Shown here in pieces: positions 6,586 to 7,712 of a stretch of 7,712 bases of DNA. Each line of letters begins with the position of its first letter. Positions within the stretch are counted from its first letter, which is position 1. The DNA is from a bacterium. GTDB lineage: Bacteria; Patescibacteriota; Minisyncoccia; JAJYZQ01. The notes under the pieces were generated by a model. It was not told the DNA's origin and did not search any database. It saw only the letters and a list, made by a program, of their open reading frames with translations. The DNA is taken from contig JAJYZQ010000010.1 in assembly GCA_021799835.1 (NCBI GenBank), positions 1 through 7,712 of the forward strand. Direction: 5' to 3'. The translations under genes and the position numbers were made by a program.

Positions 6586-6614
6586 ATAATAAGATAATAA
6601 CCAGTGGTAGTTAA
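6586..6614 (-). promoter_or_regulatory. Probable promoter of the four-span protein (and uppP)
   Basis: On the minus strand TTAACT (6614-6609), 17 bases, TATTAT (6591-6586), each close to the sigma-70 consensus. Transcription would begin near 6579, only about 6 bases before the ATG at 6573. The -35 hexamer sits at the centre of the inverted repeat 6599-6626. The region is AT-rich, so chance matches are more likely than at 1225-1253. Confidence 0.5.
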
Positions 6615-6626
6615 CTATCACTGGTT
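6599..6626. repeat. 28-base inverted repeat: terminator of the MliC-like gene and/or operator
   Basis: AACCAGTG begins and CACTGGTT ends a near-perfect palindrome with a 4-base centre TTAA (6611-6614). As plus-strand RNA it is a 12-pair stem with one G-U wobble. As minus-strand RNA it has one A-C mismatch, flanked by AAAA upstream and a T-rich stretch (ATTATCTTATTATTT) downstream. It starts 32 bases past the MliC-like stop codon, so it fits a terminator for that gene. It also overlaps the promoter of the next gene, so a repressor operator is the alternative. Confidence 0.6.
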
Positions 6627-6658
6627 TTAGCATACAGAATTATTCTGCTGAAGTAAAT

Positions 6659-7633
6659 TTATTGTTGAACAGTCAAGGTATTGCGGATAGCATCAAACTG
6701 GCTCAGCAGCGCTTGCTGATCAAATGCCTTGACCGCACCGGCGGGATAATTTTCCAGCACACCATAGTGGATCATATACCGTACGGCGATGCAGGGATTT
6801 GTGCCGGGTATGGCATAAACGGTTTCTGCATAGCGATTGCCCGCTGCAGCACCCGTATATGATTCTACAGAATATGTTGTACCGTTTTGTGTCTCGGTTT
6901 TTGCAGTGCTGCCTGGCATACCTTGTGGCAGAAATAGGTTTGCCGAGCAACTGGTTTCATTGGGCAATCTCTCTACACTGATGTAAGAATCTGGAGCGAG
7001 ATTTGTTCCTTGCGCCAATGAAGCGGGAATAGTGAAGGATATGCCATTTATAGTTTTGCCCGGGCCAAGCTCTTGATACTGGTAATTTTGATTGACGGAG
7101 TAGCCGACAGGATAGCGGAGAGAAAATCCTTGTACTCCGTTTTCATACACGTGAGGCAAGTTGCCTGGATTTGGCTTGACGGTAATGCAACCGGAATATG
7201 TTGCAGCGTTATTTTCTGTAATCGTTGCACCTTCTCCTTTTGCCCAAAATACGATGGTCTCACTTCCTTGCTGTTGAGGATTGCCATTGGAATAGCGTGC
7301 GCCATCTGCAGAAATTGTTTGCGCAAGCGTTAGGGTGCGGCCATCACTGGGCGTTAAAGTAACGCTGCCGTTTGGTGTGGGTGGCTCGCCTGCTGCGGGC
7401 GTGGGCTCGGGCGTAGCGCTGCGATAAAATGACGCTGCAATAGTTTTATTGTTATTGCACTGATAAGATACGGTATTCAGAAGAATTTTTCCGGTTTTAG
7501 CAGTGCTAGCAGCAGATGTTGCTGTTCCCGGGGCTTCTGCGGTCTTAATGCTGGGATGATGTGAAAATGCCAGCGCCACAACTCCGATAATCACCACCGC
7601 AAGCGCTATCCACACGGGCAATAATTTTTTCAT
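6659..7633 (-). CDS. MliC-like lysozyme inhibitor with an extra C-terminal domain
   Basis: This 324-residue protein has an N-terminal hydrophobic helix (about 6-24) after MKK, acting as a signal or anchor; there is no lipobox cysteine, unlike lipoprotein MliC. A Thr/Ala/Ser linker follows. Residues about 51-150 match MliC (inhibitor of c-type lysozyme): YQC with Cys59, LTLAQTISADGARYSNG (101-117), FWAKGEGA (129-136) and Cys149, presumably disulphide-bonded to Cys59. E. coli MliC has ISASGARYSDG and FWSKGDEA here. A Pro-rich insertion lies at about 72-90. Residues about 160-324 form a second domain (GFSLRYPVGY, 169-178; two cysteines, C229 and C281; ending in a helix, AFDAIRNTL-like) of unknown role. 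It acts outside the membrane, probably protecting the wall from lysozyme. The ATG at 7633 follows motif copy 2, without a Shine-Dalgarno. It may be monocistronic, ending at the hairpin 6599-6626. Confidence 0.85.
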   Translation of the reverse strand: MKKLLPVWIALAVVIIGVVALAFSHHPSIKTAEAPGTATSAASTAKTGKILLNTVSYQCNNNKTIAASFYRSATPEPTPAAGEPPTPNGSVTLTPSDGRTLTLAQTISADGARYSNGNPQQQGSETIVFWAKGEGATITENNAATYSGCITVKPNPGNLPHVYENGVQGFSLRYPVGYSVNQNYQYQELGPGKTINGISFTIPASLAQGTNLAPDSYISVERLPNETSCSANLFLPQGMPGSTAKTETQNGTTYSVESYTGAAAGNRYAETVYAIPGTNPCIAVRYMIHYGVLENYPAGAVKAFDQQALLSQFDAIRNTLTVQQ

Positions 7634-7641
7634 AGGGATGA

Positions 7642-7656
7642 TTTGTTTAATGGTAT
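7642..7656 (-). repeat. 15-base start-region repeat, copy 2 (before the MliC-like gene)
   Basis: This is identical to the copy at 6116-6130 and ends 8 bases before the ATG at 7633. If TACCAT (7655-7650) acts as a -10, the 17-base-spaced upstream hexamer is TTTGCG. TTGAAC further upstream is not well spaced. The rest of 7634-7712 holds no gene or clear terminator that I can see. Confidence 0.55.
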
Positions 7657-7712
7657 TTCTAGAGTGCCATAGCGCAAAAAACGTTCAAATGCTGTATTAA
7701 GCACCACAAAGC

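Noticed and set aside
6574..6633. 20-residue N-terminal extension of the four-span protein
   Set aside because: The codons coincide with the inverted repeat and probable promoter; ATG 6573 gives a normal N-terminus before the first helix.
6635..6647. Small hairpin CAGAA-TAA-TTCTG (minus strand) after the MliC-like gene
   Set aside because: A 5-base stem without a following T-run; the larger repeat at 6599-6626 is the better terminator.
1..7712. Recoded UGA (as in Gracilibacteria/Absconditabacteria)
   Set aside because: No visible gene ends in TGA, but all genes also read full length without internal TGA, so there is no sign of recoding.

Overview
This window reads as a compact bacterial chromosome segment, most likely from a Patescibacteria (CPR)-type organism. 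That guess is inference. It rests on tight gene packing, several starts without a clear Shine-Dalgarno, an N-terminal anchored fragment resembling the conjugative-type (VirD4/VirB4-like) ATPases common in that group, and the small disordered protein often seen just before it. No rRNA, tRNA, transposase or CRISPR is visible. All eight visible stop codons are TAA or TAG, and every protein reads through in the standard bacterial code. No gene-free stretch exceeds about 80 bases.

Left block (1-1253, minus strand): a strong promoter drives a 144-aa disordered/helical protein. One base after its stop begins a membrane-anchored protein that runs off the left edge and is probably the N-terminal part of a type IV secretion-like ATPase.

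Central block (1265-4933, minus strand): three tandem genes with 8-10 base gaps look like one operon: an Mpg/AAG 3-methyladenine DNA glycosylase, an RmuC-family protein, and a P1B-like P-type ATPase whose metal-binding CPx site is replaced by Gly-Pro-Ile.

Right block (4933-7712): a 79-aa His-rich double-membrane-span protein is transcribed rightwards from its own extended -10 promoter. It abuts a convergent uppP gene with no bases between the stop codons, and its likely terminator lies inside the uppP coding sequence. Upstream of uppP on the minus strand are a four-span membrane protein (with a 28-base inverted repeat over its probable promoter) and a large secreted or anchored MliC-like lysozyme inhibitor with an extra C-terminal domain. 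uppP (recycling of the undecaprenyl carrier for wall synthesis) beside a lysozyme inhibitor suggests a cell-wall maintenance and defence neighbourhood.

The most interesting points are the MliC fusion with an altered inhibitory loop, the P-type ATPase without its CPx cysteine, the terminator embedded in uppP, and a set of shared start-region motifs (an exact 15-base repeat before two genes and an AAACAAAC motif before two, with a near match at a third). Nothing here proves a wholly new system.
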